Shown: positions 16,254-24,625 of the stretch, piece by piece
How positions within the stretch are numbered: the first letter of the stretch is position 1
Layout of the letters: the number at the start of each line of letters is the position of its first letter
NCBI RefSeq assembly: GCF_003583365.1
Contig: NZ_QXED01000001.1
Coordinates: 620,001 to 684,000 of the forward strand
DNA from: Fibrisoma montanum
GTDB taxonomy: Bacteria > Bacteroidota > Bacteroidia > Cytophagales > Spirosomataceae
Direction: 5' to 3'
Length of the DNA stretch: 64,000 nucleotides
Notes under the pieces: model-generated
What the model was told of the DNA's origin: nothing
Seen by the model: only the letters and a program-made list of their open reading frames with translations
Database searches by the model: none
Made by a program: the position numbers and the translations under genes

Positions 16254-17090
16254 ATGAGGAAACGTATGTTTACTTTTCGGCCGGCAATTTTCTTTACGGC
16301 CTTCCGATTCGGGAAAATTTTGTTTTTGAGCATCTGGGCAGTGATGGGTGGTAGTGTGTATGCCCAAAACAAAGTATCGGGTGGCGAAGGAAGTCCGGCT
16401 GTTTCTTCAGTAGAAACATCTTCGATCGGCGACACGGTTTTCTTTGACCTACAGCGCAGTCTGGCTGACCAGCTGGTCCCTTTTGATAGCCTGGTGCAGG
16501 TTGGCCTTCGTAATTCGCCGGCTTTAAAAGAAGATGACGCGACCATTGAAGGTCGGCTGGCGCGGTACCGGTTCTCCAAAACAGTAATCTACCAGTTTGT
16601 CTATCCATTTGCCAACTATACAAATGGCAACCAGGCATTATATTCTGTCGGAACGTTCAACTCGAGCGATCAGTTTCAGCTCAGCAACGGCTATCGGCTG
16701 GGTTTACACGTTCAGATTCCGGTTGCCGAGCTGCTGGGACGCCGGCATCGTTTGCGGGAGGCTTATGCAGATTACCGGACGGCTGTTGCCAAGCGTGAAA
16801 CCACCAAGCAACAGTACCGCCGGGAGCTTGTCCGGCTGTATCAGGCCCTGCTGACATCCCAGAAAATGCTGCAAATCCGGATTCGTGATGAACAAGCGAC
16901 CAAGGTGGCATTCGATATTGCGGAACTTGAGTTCCAGGGCGGTAAAATCAATCCGGCCGACTTCGCCCGCGCCAGTAACCTGTATGCCACCGCACAGGCC
17001 GGCGTGGTTGAACAACGGGGCGCTTTCTCCCAATACTTTTATGAACTGGAAACACTGGTTGGTGTCTCCCTGTCTGATCTGAAAAAATAA
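16254..17090 (+). CDS. Half-length TolC-like outer-membrane protein
   Basis: This 278-residue secreted protein has a signal peptide within residues 1-39 (GGSVYA-Q). It shows one TolC-type unit: FDSLVQVGLRNSPALKEDDATIEG, then a beta-like segment (YRLGLHVQIPVAELLG) followed by a long helix from about residue 165 (RRHRLREAYADYRTAVAKRETTKQQYRRELV). FQGGKINPADFARASNLYATAQ matches the conserved second-helix region of TolC proteins. Full TolC family members have two such repeats and 420-480 residues, so this has about half. It is the first gene of the export operon, 19 bp before the chain-length gene. It may assemble as a larger oligomer or serve as an accessory part; this is inferred. Confidence 0.75.
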   Translation: MRKRMFTFRPAIFFTAFRFGKILFLSIWAVMGGSVYAQNKVSGGEGSPAVSSVETSSIGDTVFFDLQRSLADQLVPFDSLVQVGLRNSPALKEDDATIEGRLARYRFSKTVIYQFVYPFANYTNGNQALYSVGTFNSSDQFQLSNGYRLGLHVQIPVAELLGRRHRLREAYADYRTAVAKRETTKQQYRRELVRLYQALLTSQKMLQIRIRDEQATKVAFDIAELEFQGGKINPADFARASNLYATAQAGVVEQRGAFSQYFYELETLVGVSLSDLKK

Positions 17091-17109
17091 GTATCCTTCA
17101 ATTATCCGT

Positions 17110-19314
17110 ATGAATATAGCTACGCTTCTCCGACTACTCAAACGAAATTTGATCTGGTTGTTGGCTCTGCCGCTTGTTACGGCTGTGACTGTGTACCTGC
17201 TTACGACAGATATGTCTGGGCAGTATGAATCAAATGCTACGTTATACACGGGGCTGGCATCAGGTTACTCGATCCGAAGCGATGAGCGAAAAGTAGATTT
17301 CTACGCCGTTGCCAACTCCCTCGACAATATCGTAACGACGCTGGCGTCTCCCAAAACAGCAGCTAAAGTAGGGCGTCGGTTGCTGGCCCGGCACCTGCTG
17401 CTGAAAAAGCCGGACCCTGCCATACTAGGCGAAAAAGGATTCAAAGCACTCCAGGAATCGGTTACCGATAGCGTACGGATGCTGGTTGTGGTACCCGGAT
17501 CAGAAGATTCGACAACCGCCCGCATCGATCAGTTGATGAGCCGACCGGGCGTAAATGGTCTTACTGACCTGCTGTCGTCGGCTACGTCCCGTTACTCACC
17601 CGACGGCATTACCGAAAACCTGATCGCCAAGCGGGAAAACATGAGCGATATCATTTCGCTGAAGTACAAAGCCGACGATCCGGCCGTGACGCAGCAGACA
17701 CTCAATGTCTTACTCGACGTATTTGCGGATCGGTACATGGACAACAAAACGGCTGAAACCCGATCGGTTGTTCGATTCTACGAAAACAAAACGCGCGAAG
17801 CAGCCGCCAAACTTCAGGCCGCCGAAGCACAGCTACAGAGCTTTGGCGCGGGCAATGACATCATCAACTTCGATGAGCAGGCCCGCACGACTGCCGCCGG
17901 CCGCAGCCAGCTGGAAATGGAATACCAGCGGGAACTGATGAACAACCGCGGTGCAAAAGCCGGGGTGGCTTCGCTGGAAAAACGCATGAAAGATCGCGCC
18001 AATTACCTGACCACCAGCAACGAACTACGGGTTAAACGTGACGAGCTGTCGGCGGCCCAGGTTCAGCTGGCCAACGCCGAGGTAATGGGTCGCGACGCCA
18101 AAACGCTGGACGCCCTGCGAAGCCGCGTTACCCGTTTGACTACTGATGTGCAGGCAGTTGTGCAGAAGTATTATGGCGAAGGCAGCTCCTCAGACGCTAT
18201 GCCGCAGGAGTCTCTGACGAACGAATGGCTTGGTAAAGTACTGGCTGCTGATGAATCGGCTGCCCGGCTGGAAGTATTCGAAAAGCGGCTCCGTGAATAC
18301 GACGCATCGTTTAAAAAACTGGCTCCTCTGGGCCCGCAGCTAACTCACCTGTCGCGCGAGGTACAAGTTGCGGAAGAAGAGTACAAGGCGGTTCTGAATG
18401 GCCTGAACAAGGCGAAACTCGAGCAGAAAAGCGTGGAAATGGCCAGTCCGATCAATTCCATTGACCGCCCGGATTTTCCGCAGAAAGCCTCAAACGTTAC
18501 CCGCTGGCTGATTATCGCCGGTTCGTTTATGGTCATGTTGTTCCTTGGCATTTTCGTGCTGGCGCTCCGGACCTGGATGAACAACCGCCTGCAGAACCCG
18601 AGCCGGACCGAGCAGATCACCGGCCTGTCGCTGGCAGCGGCCTTTCCGCTCATGCAGGGTCGGTTTGTTAACCGGTTGAAGTCAGTGAAACATTCGATGG
18701 TTGAGCAGCTCCGCAGTGCGATTGTGGTCGAACTGAGCCAGCAGAGCCGGCCGCAGCCGTATCTCATCACGATATTGAGCACCCGACCGGCGCAGGGCAA
18801 AACCTGGGTTGGTACGGCCCTGAGTGCCAAGTTTGCGGCTGCCGGCCACCGGGTTGCCTACCTGTATCCCGAAACCAGCGTACTGACGCCCGACGCAACC
18901 ACATCAGCCGGCTTGTCGCGGGTTCAGGCCATCAGCTACCCTGTTCAGGACGACTTTGTGGACACACAACGGGCCGAGGTGCTGTTCGACGGTCAGACAG
19001 ACCCGGTACCTACCGACTACGACTACATTTTCCTCGAACTGCCAAGCCTGATGGAAACTGCTATTCCGGCGCACCTGGCAGCACAGAGTAACGTATCGCT
19101 GGTTGTCGTTGATGCGCAGGCGGTCTGGACAAAAACGGATCAGTCGCTGGCCGATCTGTATCGCCGGGCTTCGCAACGGGGGTGCGTACTGGGTGTGCTG
19201 AACCGTGTGGATATGGTACTGATGGATGCCATGCCGCAACCGGAAACCAGCGGTCAACGGCTGGCGTTACCGGCCTCTACGACGCCCGCAACGGCCGTAG
19301 TCAAATCGGTGTAA
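17110..19314 (+). CDS. Wzz/GumC-type polysaccharide co-polymerase with degenerate BY-kinase domain
   Basis: This 734-residue inner-membrane protein controls chain length and export. TM1 lies at about residues 14-32, a Wzz domain follows, and a long coiled coil spans about 230-430. TM2 is at about 464-486 (WLIIAGSFMVMLFLGIFVLAL), with a P-D-F-P proline motif just before it. The cytoplasmic domain resembles the bacterial tyrosine kinase fused to GumC/ExoP proteins. Walker A is kept (STRPAQGKTW, Lys564), but the Walker A' Asp is absent (VAYLYPETS). Walker B reads DYIFLELPS with Glu643 where Asp is usual, and the C-terminus has no tyrosine cluster. ATP binding is possible; autokinase activity is doubtful. 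Confidence 0.88.
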   Translation: MNIATLLRLLKRNLIWLLALPLVTAVTVYLLTTDMSGQYESNATLYTGLASGYSIRSDERKVDFYAVANSLDNIVTTLASPKTAAKVGRRLLARHLLLKKPDPAILGEKGFKALQESVTDSVRMLVVVPGSEDSTTARIDQLMSRPGVNGLTDLLSSATSRYSPDGITENLIAKRENMSDIISLKYKADDPAVTQQTLNVLLDVFADRYMDNKTAETRSVVRFYENKTREAAAKLQAAEAQLQSFGAGNDIINFDEQARTTAAGRSQLEMEYQRELMNNRGAKAGVASLEKRMKDRANYLTTSNELRVKRDELSAAQVQLANAEVMGRDAKTLDALRSRVTRLTTDVQAVVQKYYGEGSSSDAMPQESLTNEWLGKVLAADESAARLEVFEKRLREYDASFKKLAPLGPQLTHLSREVQVAEEEYKAVLNGLNKAKLEQKSVEMASPINSIDRPDFPQKASNVTRWLIIAGSFMVMLFLGIFVLALRTWMNNRLQNPSRTEQITGLSLAAAFPLMQGRFVNRLKSVKHSMVEQLRSAIVVELSQQSRPQPYLITILSTRPAQGKTWVGTALSAKFAAAGHRVAYLYPETSVLTPDATTSAGLSRVQAISYPVQDDFVDTQRAEVLFDGQTDPVPTDYDYIFLELPSLMETAIPAHLAAQSNVSLVVVDAQAVWTKTDQSLADLYRRASQRGCVLGVLNRVDMVLMDAMPQPETSGQRLALPASTTPATAVVKSV

Positions 19315-19320
19315 GCGTTC

Positions 19321-20679
19321 ATGCAGCTTTCTGTCAAACGCCTGAGCCGGCTTCTCCGAAGTAATGCGGTGATTTCGCTGATGGGCAATGGTGCATCGGC
19401 CGTGTTGGGGTTCGTCATGCTCGGCGTGCTAACCCGGCTGATGCCCAAGGATGAACTGGGGCGTTGGTTGCTTTTTCTAACGTACTTTACGCTCTTCGAC
19501 GTAGTCCGGAACGGCTTCGTGCTCAACGGATTTATCCGGCACGCAACCGCCGAGCACACCAACGTACCGGTTTTCAGGCGTTGGGTTGGGGCTGCCTGGC
19601 AGCTGAGCGCTCTACTGACCGGCTCCGTCGCCCTGCTTGTTCTGGGACTGGCGGTGCTGGTACCGGCCGACTGGTTCAGCGATTCGGGCAACTGGTCCGA
19701 CGGTTTTGGCTGGTTCTTGACGCTCATGCTTGTGTCCATGCCTGCGTCGCACAGTATGTGGTTCTGGCACGCTCAGTCCCGGTTCACGCCGATTCAGATC
19801 ATTCGACCCGGTATTCAGGCGTTGCAACTGGTTCTGATCGGTGTTGGCTGGATGCAGTTCGGTCAACTCACCAGCACCTGGCTTTATCAGTCTTACGCCC
19901 TGGCTTACGGCAGCGTCAGCGTTGGTGTCGTGTTGTTTGGCGGGAGCCGGCTGCGGGACGTACGACTGGGTACCAAAGCGGAACGGCAAGCCCTGTTTGA
20001 CTTCGGCAAATTTAGTACGGGTACCCTGCTGCTGTCGAACCTGCTGCGGAGTTCCAGTACGTTTCTGATCAGTGCGTTTCTGGGGCCGGCGGCCGTAACG
20101 GTCTATACCCTGCCCCAGCGGCTGCTGGAACTGGTTGAGATGCCGACACGCAGCATCGTGATTACGGCCATTCCTCAGCTTGTTGCGCTGCATCAGCAAC
20201 AGAAGATTGGGCGATTTGCTGAGGAGTTTCACCGGCATGCCGGTCAGTTGTGGATTGCCTTGCTGCCTGTGGCGGTTGGTGGCTTCATCTTTGCCGAGCC
20301 GCTGGTAACGCTGCTGGGAGGGACCGGCTACGAAGACAGCGTGCTGGTGCTGCGCTTCTTCATGGTGTATGCGGCCCTGTTGCCCCTGGAGCGATACTCT
20401 GGTGTAGGACTGGATGCGTTAGGCTTACCGAATCGTAACCTCCAGAAGGTCATCATCATGTTGCTGGTCAATGTCATCGGTACGGTCATCGCACTGTATC
20501 TGTTTAAATCGGTAGCAAGCGTAGCGTTTGTTTCCATTGCCACCTTCTTGTCGGGACTGCTGCTGGGCTTTCGGATGATGAAGCCTCACGCGGCCGTCTC
20601 GCTACCGACTACTCTACGTGTCGGATGGCAGCAGGGAGGTTATCTTTTAAATCGCGTTCGTCATGAGTTTGCTCGCTGA
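19321..20679 (+). CDS. Polysaccharide flippase (Wzx-like, MOP superfamily)
   Basis: This 452-residue membrane protein has about 12 predicted hydrophobic segments. The N-terminus (LLRSNAVISLMGNGASAVLGFVMLGVLTRLMPKDELGRW) is the standard start of polysaccharide-synthesis flippases. Mid-protein FGKFSTGTLLLSNLLRSSSTFLISAFLG matches the second half of the pseudo-twofold fold. It would move lipid-linked repeat units across the inner membrane to the Wzy-like polymerase. It begins 6 bp after the co-polymerase gene, and its last 17 bases overlap the polymerase gene, so the operon is tightly coupled. Confidence 0.88.
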   Translation: MQLSVKRLSRLLRSNAVISLMGNGASAVLGFVMLGVLTRLMPKDELGRWLLFLTYFTLFDVVRNGFVLNGFIRHATAEHTNVPVFRRWVGAAWQLSALLTGSVALLVLGLAVLVPADWFSDSGNWSDGFGWFLTLMLVSMPASHSMWFWHAQSRFTPIQIIRPGIQALQLVLIGVGWMQFGQLTSTWLYQSYALAYGSVSVGVVLFGGSRLRDVRLGTKAERQALFDFGKFSTGTLLLSNLLRSSSTFLISAFLGPAAVTVYTLPQRLLELVEMPTRSIVITAIPQLVALHQQQKIGRFAEEFHRHAGQLWIALLPVAVGGFIFAEPLVTLLGGTGYEDSVLVLRFFMVYAALLPLERYSGVGLDALGLPNRNLQKVIIMLLVNVIGTVIALYLFKSVASVAFVSIATFLSGLLLGFRMMKPHAAVSLPTTLRVGWQQGGYLLNRVRHEFAR

Positions 20680-22132
20680 ATACCTCCCCGCCCCCAACGC
20701 CCGCGACATCAAATGGGCTATTATCGGCACTGCCGCTGCCATTGGCGTTGGGGTCATCATTGCCGTAGGTCAGCTATTCGCCCTTGCTGCTTTGATTGGC
20801 CTGCCTATTCTTATCGGCCTGGCTGGTATCTGCCTGACCCGTCCGCTGGCCGGTTTGATGATTTATTTCAACATCAATTTTTTCATACTTGGGCTGAGTC
20901 GCTTTCTACCCAATGCACCATACGGTCTGATGATTGACCTTATGCTGGTGCTTATTTTTATGGGTATATTTTTTACGACCAAGCGAACTGGCGAACACAG
21001 GCTCCGGAACCCGATTTTTTATCTGGTTCTGGCCTGGTTCATGTACACCGTACTGTTGTTTTTCAATCCGCTGTCGCAGAGTCAGGTGGTTTGGTTCTTT
21101 GCCATCCGGGGGCTATCCCTGTACTGGCTGCTGGTCGTTATTGCCGGTTTTTTACTGTTAGACAACCCTAAGCACCTATACTGGCTCGTTTCATGCTGGT
21201 TATTCTGGTCGCTGCTGGCCGCGCTATGGAGTTTCAAGCAGTATTACATTGGTCTGACCCCAGGCGAGCAGCAATGGCTGGCCGAAGGGGGCGCCAAGAC
21301 GCACCTCCTCTTCGGAAAACAGTTCCGTGCCTTCTCGTTCTATTCCGATGCTGGGCAGTTTGGCGCTGATATGGCCCATGCCGCGCTATTTTGCGGTATC
21401 ATGGTTATTGAATCCAAATCCTTTGCCCGCCGGCTACTCTTCGTTGTCCTGGCTGGGGTTTTCTTCTGGGGATTTGCCGTAGCAGGTACCCGCGGTCCGC
21501 TGTTTATCTTCTTCACAGGGCTGCCGCTGTATTTCATCATCAAGCGGAATGTACCGCTGATTGTCGTTGGTTTTATAGCGCTGGGGATGGCTTTTTATGT
21601 GCTGAAGTTCACCCGCATCGGCCAGGGTAACTATCAGATTCTTCGGATGCGTAGTGCGTTGAACCTGGAAGACAAATCGCTGGAAGTACGGATTGTGAAC
21701 CAGCTGATCCTGATGGACTATCTGAAAGACAAACCCTTTGGCGGGGGCGTTGGGTCAGGTGGTGACTGGGGCCACCGATTTGCTCCCGACTCATTCCTGG
21801 GCCACGTGGCGCTCGACAGCTGGTTCGTGAAAATATGGGTGGAAGGCGGTGTCGTTGGGCTTATCTTCCACCTGCTGTCGCTCATAGCGATCTGTATTAT
21901 AGCGTTTCGAAATATAAGCCGACTTCGAAATCCGCTCTTTAAATCCACAATGATTGCGCTTTACAGCGGCTTCGCCGGTATTCTGGTGGCGAGTTACGGA
22001 AACCAGCTCTTTGGCCAGCATCCAATCGATGCCGAAATGTATTTAACAATGGTCTTTTTTGCCATCTGTCCAAAGCTGGACAAGATGCTGCCGGGACCAG
22101 AACAGGAGCAGCCACGCTTTTCACTCTTTTGA
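20663..22132 (+). CDS. O-antigen ligase/polymerase-like membrane protein (Wzy-type)
   Basis: This 489-residue protein has 10 or more membrane segments and a large periplasmic loop around residues 185-235. The Wzy/WaaL-type motif region FAVAGTRGPLFIFFTGLPLYF lies near residue 270. The second loop DKPFGGGVGSGGDWGHRFAPDSFLGHVALDSWFVKIWVEGGVVGLI carries the 'G-G-x-x-S ... DSW/ H-N-x-x-L'-like segment of O-antigen ligase family proteins. Position between the flippase and glycosyltransferase genes argues for a repeat-unit polymerase over a ligase. It is expected in the inner membrane, acting on undecaprenyl-linked units at the periplasmic face. Confidence 0.85.
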   Translation: MSLLAEYLPAPNARDIKWAIIGTAAAIGVGVIIAVGQLFALAALIGLPILIGLAGICLTRPLAGLMIYFNINFFILGLSRFLPNAPYGLMIDLMLVLIFMGIFFTTKRTGEHRLRNPIFYLVLAWFMYTVLLFFNPLSQSQVVWFFAIRGLSLYWLLVVIAGFLLLDNPKHLYWLVSCWLFWSLLAALWSFKQYYIGLTPGEQQWLAEGGAKTHLLFGKQFRAFSFYSDAGQFGADMAHAALFCGIMVIESKSFARRLLFVVLAGVFFWGFAVAGTRGPLFIFFTGLPLYFIIKRNVPLIVVGFIALGMAFYVLKFTRIGQGNYQILRMRSALNLEDKSLEVRIVNQLILMDYLKDKPFGGGVGSGGDWGHRFAPDSFLGHVALDSWFVKIWVEGGVVGLIFHLLSLIAICIIAFRNISRLRNPLFKSTMIALYSGFAGILVASYGNQLFGQHPIDAEMYLTMVFFAICPKLDKMLPGPEQEQPRFSLF

Positions 22133-22162
22133 GGAATTATTGCCTATACTATCCCCCTAGCC

Positions 22163-23395
22163 ATGTTCGACTTAACCATTAACCATCCGTTCTTAGTCTT
22201 ATTCACATTGTATCTGTTTTTCAATGTGTGCTATCTGACAACGTATGCATGGGCCGGTGTGCTGAAACGCCGACAGAGGGGACCACTGAAACCAGCCATC
22301 ACCCATCGGAAGATCGCGGTGCTGATGCCGGCTTACCGGGAAGACGCCGTGATTGTCGATTCGGTACTGGCCAACCTGCGCCAGGAGTACCCAGCCGACC
22401 GCTTCGATATAGTCGTACTGGCTGACTCACTGCAGCCGGCTACGCTGACCACTCTCCGCGCCCTGCCCATCAAAGTGGTTGAAGTCGTGTTTGAGGTATC
22501 CAGTATTGTTAAGTCGGTCAACGCGGGGATCGCTGCACTGGCGGATACGCCGTATGACATTGCGGTGATGGCCGATGCCGACAATCACATGGCGGCCGAC
22601 TTTCTGAGCCGCATCAATGCCGCCTTCGAGCAGGGCTGGCGCGTGGTGCAGGGCCACCGCACGGCCAAGAACACCAACACCCCGGTCGCCATTCTGGACG
22701 CCGTTAGTGAGGAGATCAACAACCACATCTTCCGCAAGGGGCACCGGGCCCTGGGGTTGTCGTCGGCGCTGATTGGCTCGGGCATGGCCTTCGAGTACAG
22801 CCTGCTCGAGGAACTGATGGCACAGTCCAACGCGTTGGGCGGCTTCGACAAGGAACTCGAAATGCGTATTCTGATGAACAAAATCAAGGTCGAATACCTT
22901 GAGGACGTCTACATTTACGACGAGAAAGTGCAGACGGGCCATGTGTTCGAAAACCAGCGGACACGCTGGATTGCCGCCCAGCTTCGTTACCTCCGGCTCG
23001 AACTCCGCTCCGGCATAACGGAATTGTTCCGGGGAAACATTGATTACGCCGACAAGGTATTCCAGACGATGCTCCTGCCGCGTCTTCTCCTGCTGGGGGT
23101 ACTGGTGTGGTGCACCATTGTTTCGGTGATGATCAGCCAATGGCTTTGGTTCTGTATTTTTGCTGTGCAGCTCAGCTTGTTGCTTCTTACCCTTTACATA
23201 TCCATACCGGGTACCCTTCGTCAACTCGTCAGCTGGCGGGAGTTGTTGCAACTTCCTATTCTATTTGTTCGTTACATTCGGTCTATTGCCCGGTACAGAC
23301 GCGCCCGAAACCGCTTTCTGCACACGCCCCATGGCACTGTTCCCCTGACGGCCGGCAATAGCTCATTCGTTTCCAAGAGTTCACCCGTTAATTAA
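22163..23395 (+). CDS. Membrane-bound glycosyltransferase family 2 (paralogue 1)
   Basis: This 410-residue processive-type GT2 has an N-terminal membrane segment (residues 7-31). The GT-A domain begins KIAVLMPAYREDAVIVDSVL, with the metal-binding DxD at DADNH (about residue 138). The acceptor region includes GFDKELEMRIL and the QxxRW motif QRTRWIAAQ, typical of cellulose/hyaluronan-synthase-like enzymes. Two C-terminal membrane segments follow (about 303-350). It would extend the glycan at the inner membrane. It is followed 36 bp later by a paralogue whose central 234 bp is nearly identical, while the flanks differ. Confidence 0.9.
   Translation: MFDLTINHPFLVLFTLYLFFNVCYLTTYAWAGVLKRRQRGPLKPAITHRKIAVLMPAYREDAVIVDSVLANLRQEYPADRFDIVVLADSLQPATLTTLRALPIKVVEVVFEVSSIVKSVNAGIAALADTPYDIAVMADADNHMAADFLSRINAAFEQGWRVVQGHRTAKNTNTPVAILDAVSEEINNHIFRKGHRALGLSSALIGSGMAFEYSLLEELMAQSNALGGFDKELEMRILMNKIKVEYLEDVYIYDEKVQTGHVFENQRTRWIAAQLRYLRLELRSGITELFRGNIDYADKVFQTMLLPRLLLLGVLVWCTIVSVMISQWLWFCIFAVQLSLLLLTLYISIPGTLRQLVSWRELLQLPILFVRYIRSIARYRRARNRFLHTPHGTVPLTAGNSSFVSKSSPVN
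22586..22819 (+). repeat. Near-identical block shared with the next gene (copy 1)
   Basis: This 234-bp segment matches 23849-24082 with six mismatches, and its first 107 bp are identical. The coding sequence on both sides is clearly diverged, which marks a patch of recent gene conversion. Confidence 0.9.
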
Positions 23396-23431
23396 CTCAC
23401 GTTATAAATCGTTCATCTTACAATTCGTTGT

Positions 23432-24625
23432 ATGACTACTTTCACTTTTCTGTTGGCTTGGGTAATTTATGGTTACACGGCGATCATCACCGCGTATCTG
23501 GCGGTGTATGCCTTTGCCGGCCGGTTACGTCGAAGCCGAACAGCGGCCCCCACCGCCAATCCTGCTACGTATCGTCGGATGGCGGTCCTGATTCCCGCCT
23601 ACCGGGAAGATGCCGTCATTATTGAGTCCGCCAAAACGAATCTTCATCAACAATACCCATCCGATCGTTTCGACATCGTTGTCATTGCCGACTCGCTGCA
23701 GCCGGCTACGTTAGCCACGTTACGCGCCATGCCCATTAAAGTGGTTGACGTATCATTCGACGTGTCGACCAAAGCAAAAGCCCTCAACGCTACGCTGGAA
23801 CAATTACCGGACGTCTATGATGTTGCTGTTATTCTGGACGCCGATAACCACATGGCGGCCGACTTTCTGAGCCGCATCAATGCCGCCTTCGAGCAGGGCT
23901 GGCGCGTGGTGCAGGGCCACCGCACGGCCAAGAACACCAACACCCCGGTCGCCATCCTGGACGCCGTCAGTGAGGAGATCAACAACCACATCTTCCGCAA
24001 GGGGCACCGGGCCCTGGGGCTGTCGTCGGCGCTGATTGGCTCGGGCATGGCCTTTGAGTACAGCCTGCTCAAGGAGCTGATGCCCAAGGTCAAGGCAATG
24101 GGCGGCTTCGACAAGGAACTCGAAATGCGTATTCTGAAGCAGAAAATTGGGGCCGAGTACCTCGAAGAAGCGTATGTATACGACGAAAAAGTACAGTCGG
24201 GGGCGGTGTTTGAAAAGCAGCGGACACGCTGGATTGCCGCTCAGTTCCGCTATCTGAAACTCAATGCCAAGCCCGGTTTTAAGGCGTTGTTGCAGGGTAA
24301 TTTCGACTACGCTGACAAGGTATTCCAGACGATGCTCCTGCCGCGGATTCTGCTGCTGGGGGTGCTGATGGTGGGCTTCCTGATCACGCTGCTCGTCTGG
24401 GGCGACTTTCCGGTAGGCTGGTTTGTCCGGGTGCAGCTCGTGCTGCTGATGCTTACGTTCTACATTTCAGTGCCGAGCAGCCTGAAGTCGATGGTTGGTT
24501 TTACTGAACTCATGAAGTTACCGGGCCTGTTCATCCGCTACCTGCGTTCGGTCGTAAACCATCGCCAGGCCCGGCATACGTTCATTCATACTCCTCACGG
24601 TACCGACTCAAGCGCGGGTTCGTGA
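23432..24625 (+). CDS. Membrane-bound glycosyltransferase family 2 (paralogue 2)
   Basis: This 397-residue GT2 has the same plan as its upstream neighbour: N-terminal membrane segment, MAVLIPAYREDAVIIESAKT, DADNH metal site, GFDKELEMRILKQK, QRTRWIAAQ and two C-terminal membrane segments. It differs in the donor-side N-terminal half and in the C-terminal tail, so it may add a different sugar or linkage. It is the last gene of the plus-strand export operon. Its last 31 bases overlap the convergent GT2 gene on the other strand. Confidence 0.9.
   Translation: MTTFTFLLAWVIYGYTAIITAYLAVYAFAGRLRRSRTAAPTANPATYRRMAVLIPAYREDAVIIESAKTNLHQQYPSDRFDIVVIADSLQPATLATLRAMPIKVVDVSFDVSTKAKALNATLEQLPDVYDVAVILDADNHMAADFLSRINAAFEQGWRVVQGHRTAKNTNTPVAILDAVSEEINNHIFRKGHRALGLSSALIGSGMAFEYSLLKELMPKVKAMGGFDKELEMRILKQKIGAEYLEEAYVYDEKVQSGAVFEKQRTRWIAAQFRYLKLNAKPGFKALLQGNFDYADKVFQTMLLPRILLLGVLMVGFLITLLVWGDFPVGWFVRVQLVLLMLTFYISVPSSLKSMVGFTELMKLPGLFIRYLRSVVNHRQARHTFIHTPHGTDSSAGS
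23849..24082 (+). repeat. Near-identical block shared with the previous gene (copy 2)
   Basis: This is the partner of 22586-22819 (offset 1263 bp). Four of the six differences are synonymous third-position or Leu-codon changes; the others change or flank one Glu/Lys codon. Confidence 0.9.

Noticed and set aside
22586-24082. Possible assembly duplication of the GT2 gene
   Set aside because: Flanking regions of the two genes are strongly diverged and the block itself has six differences, so it is a real paralogue pair with a converted patch.
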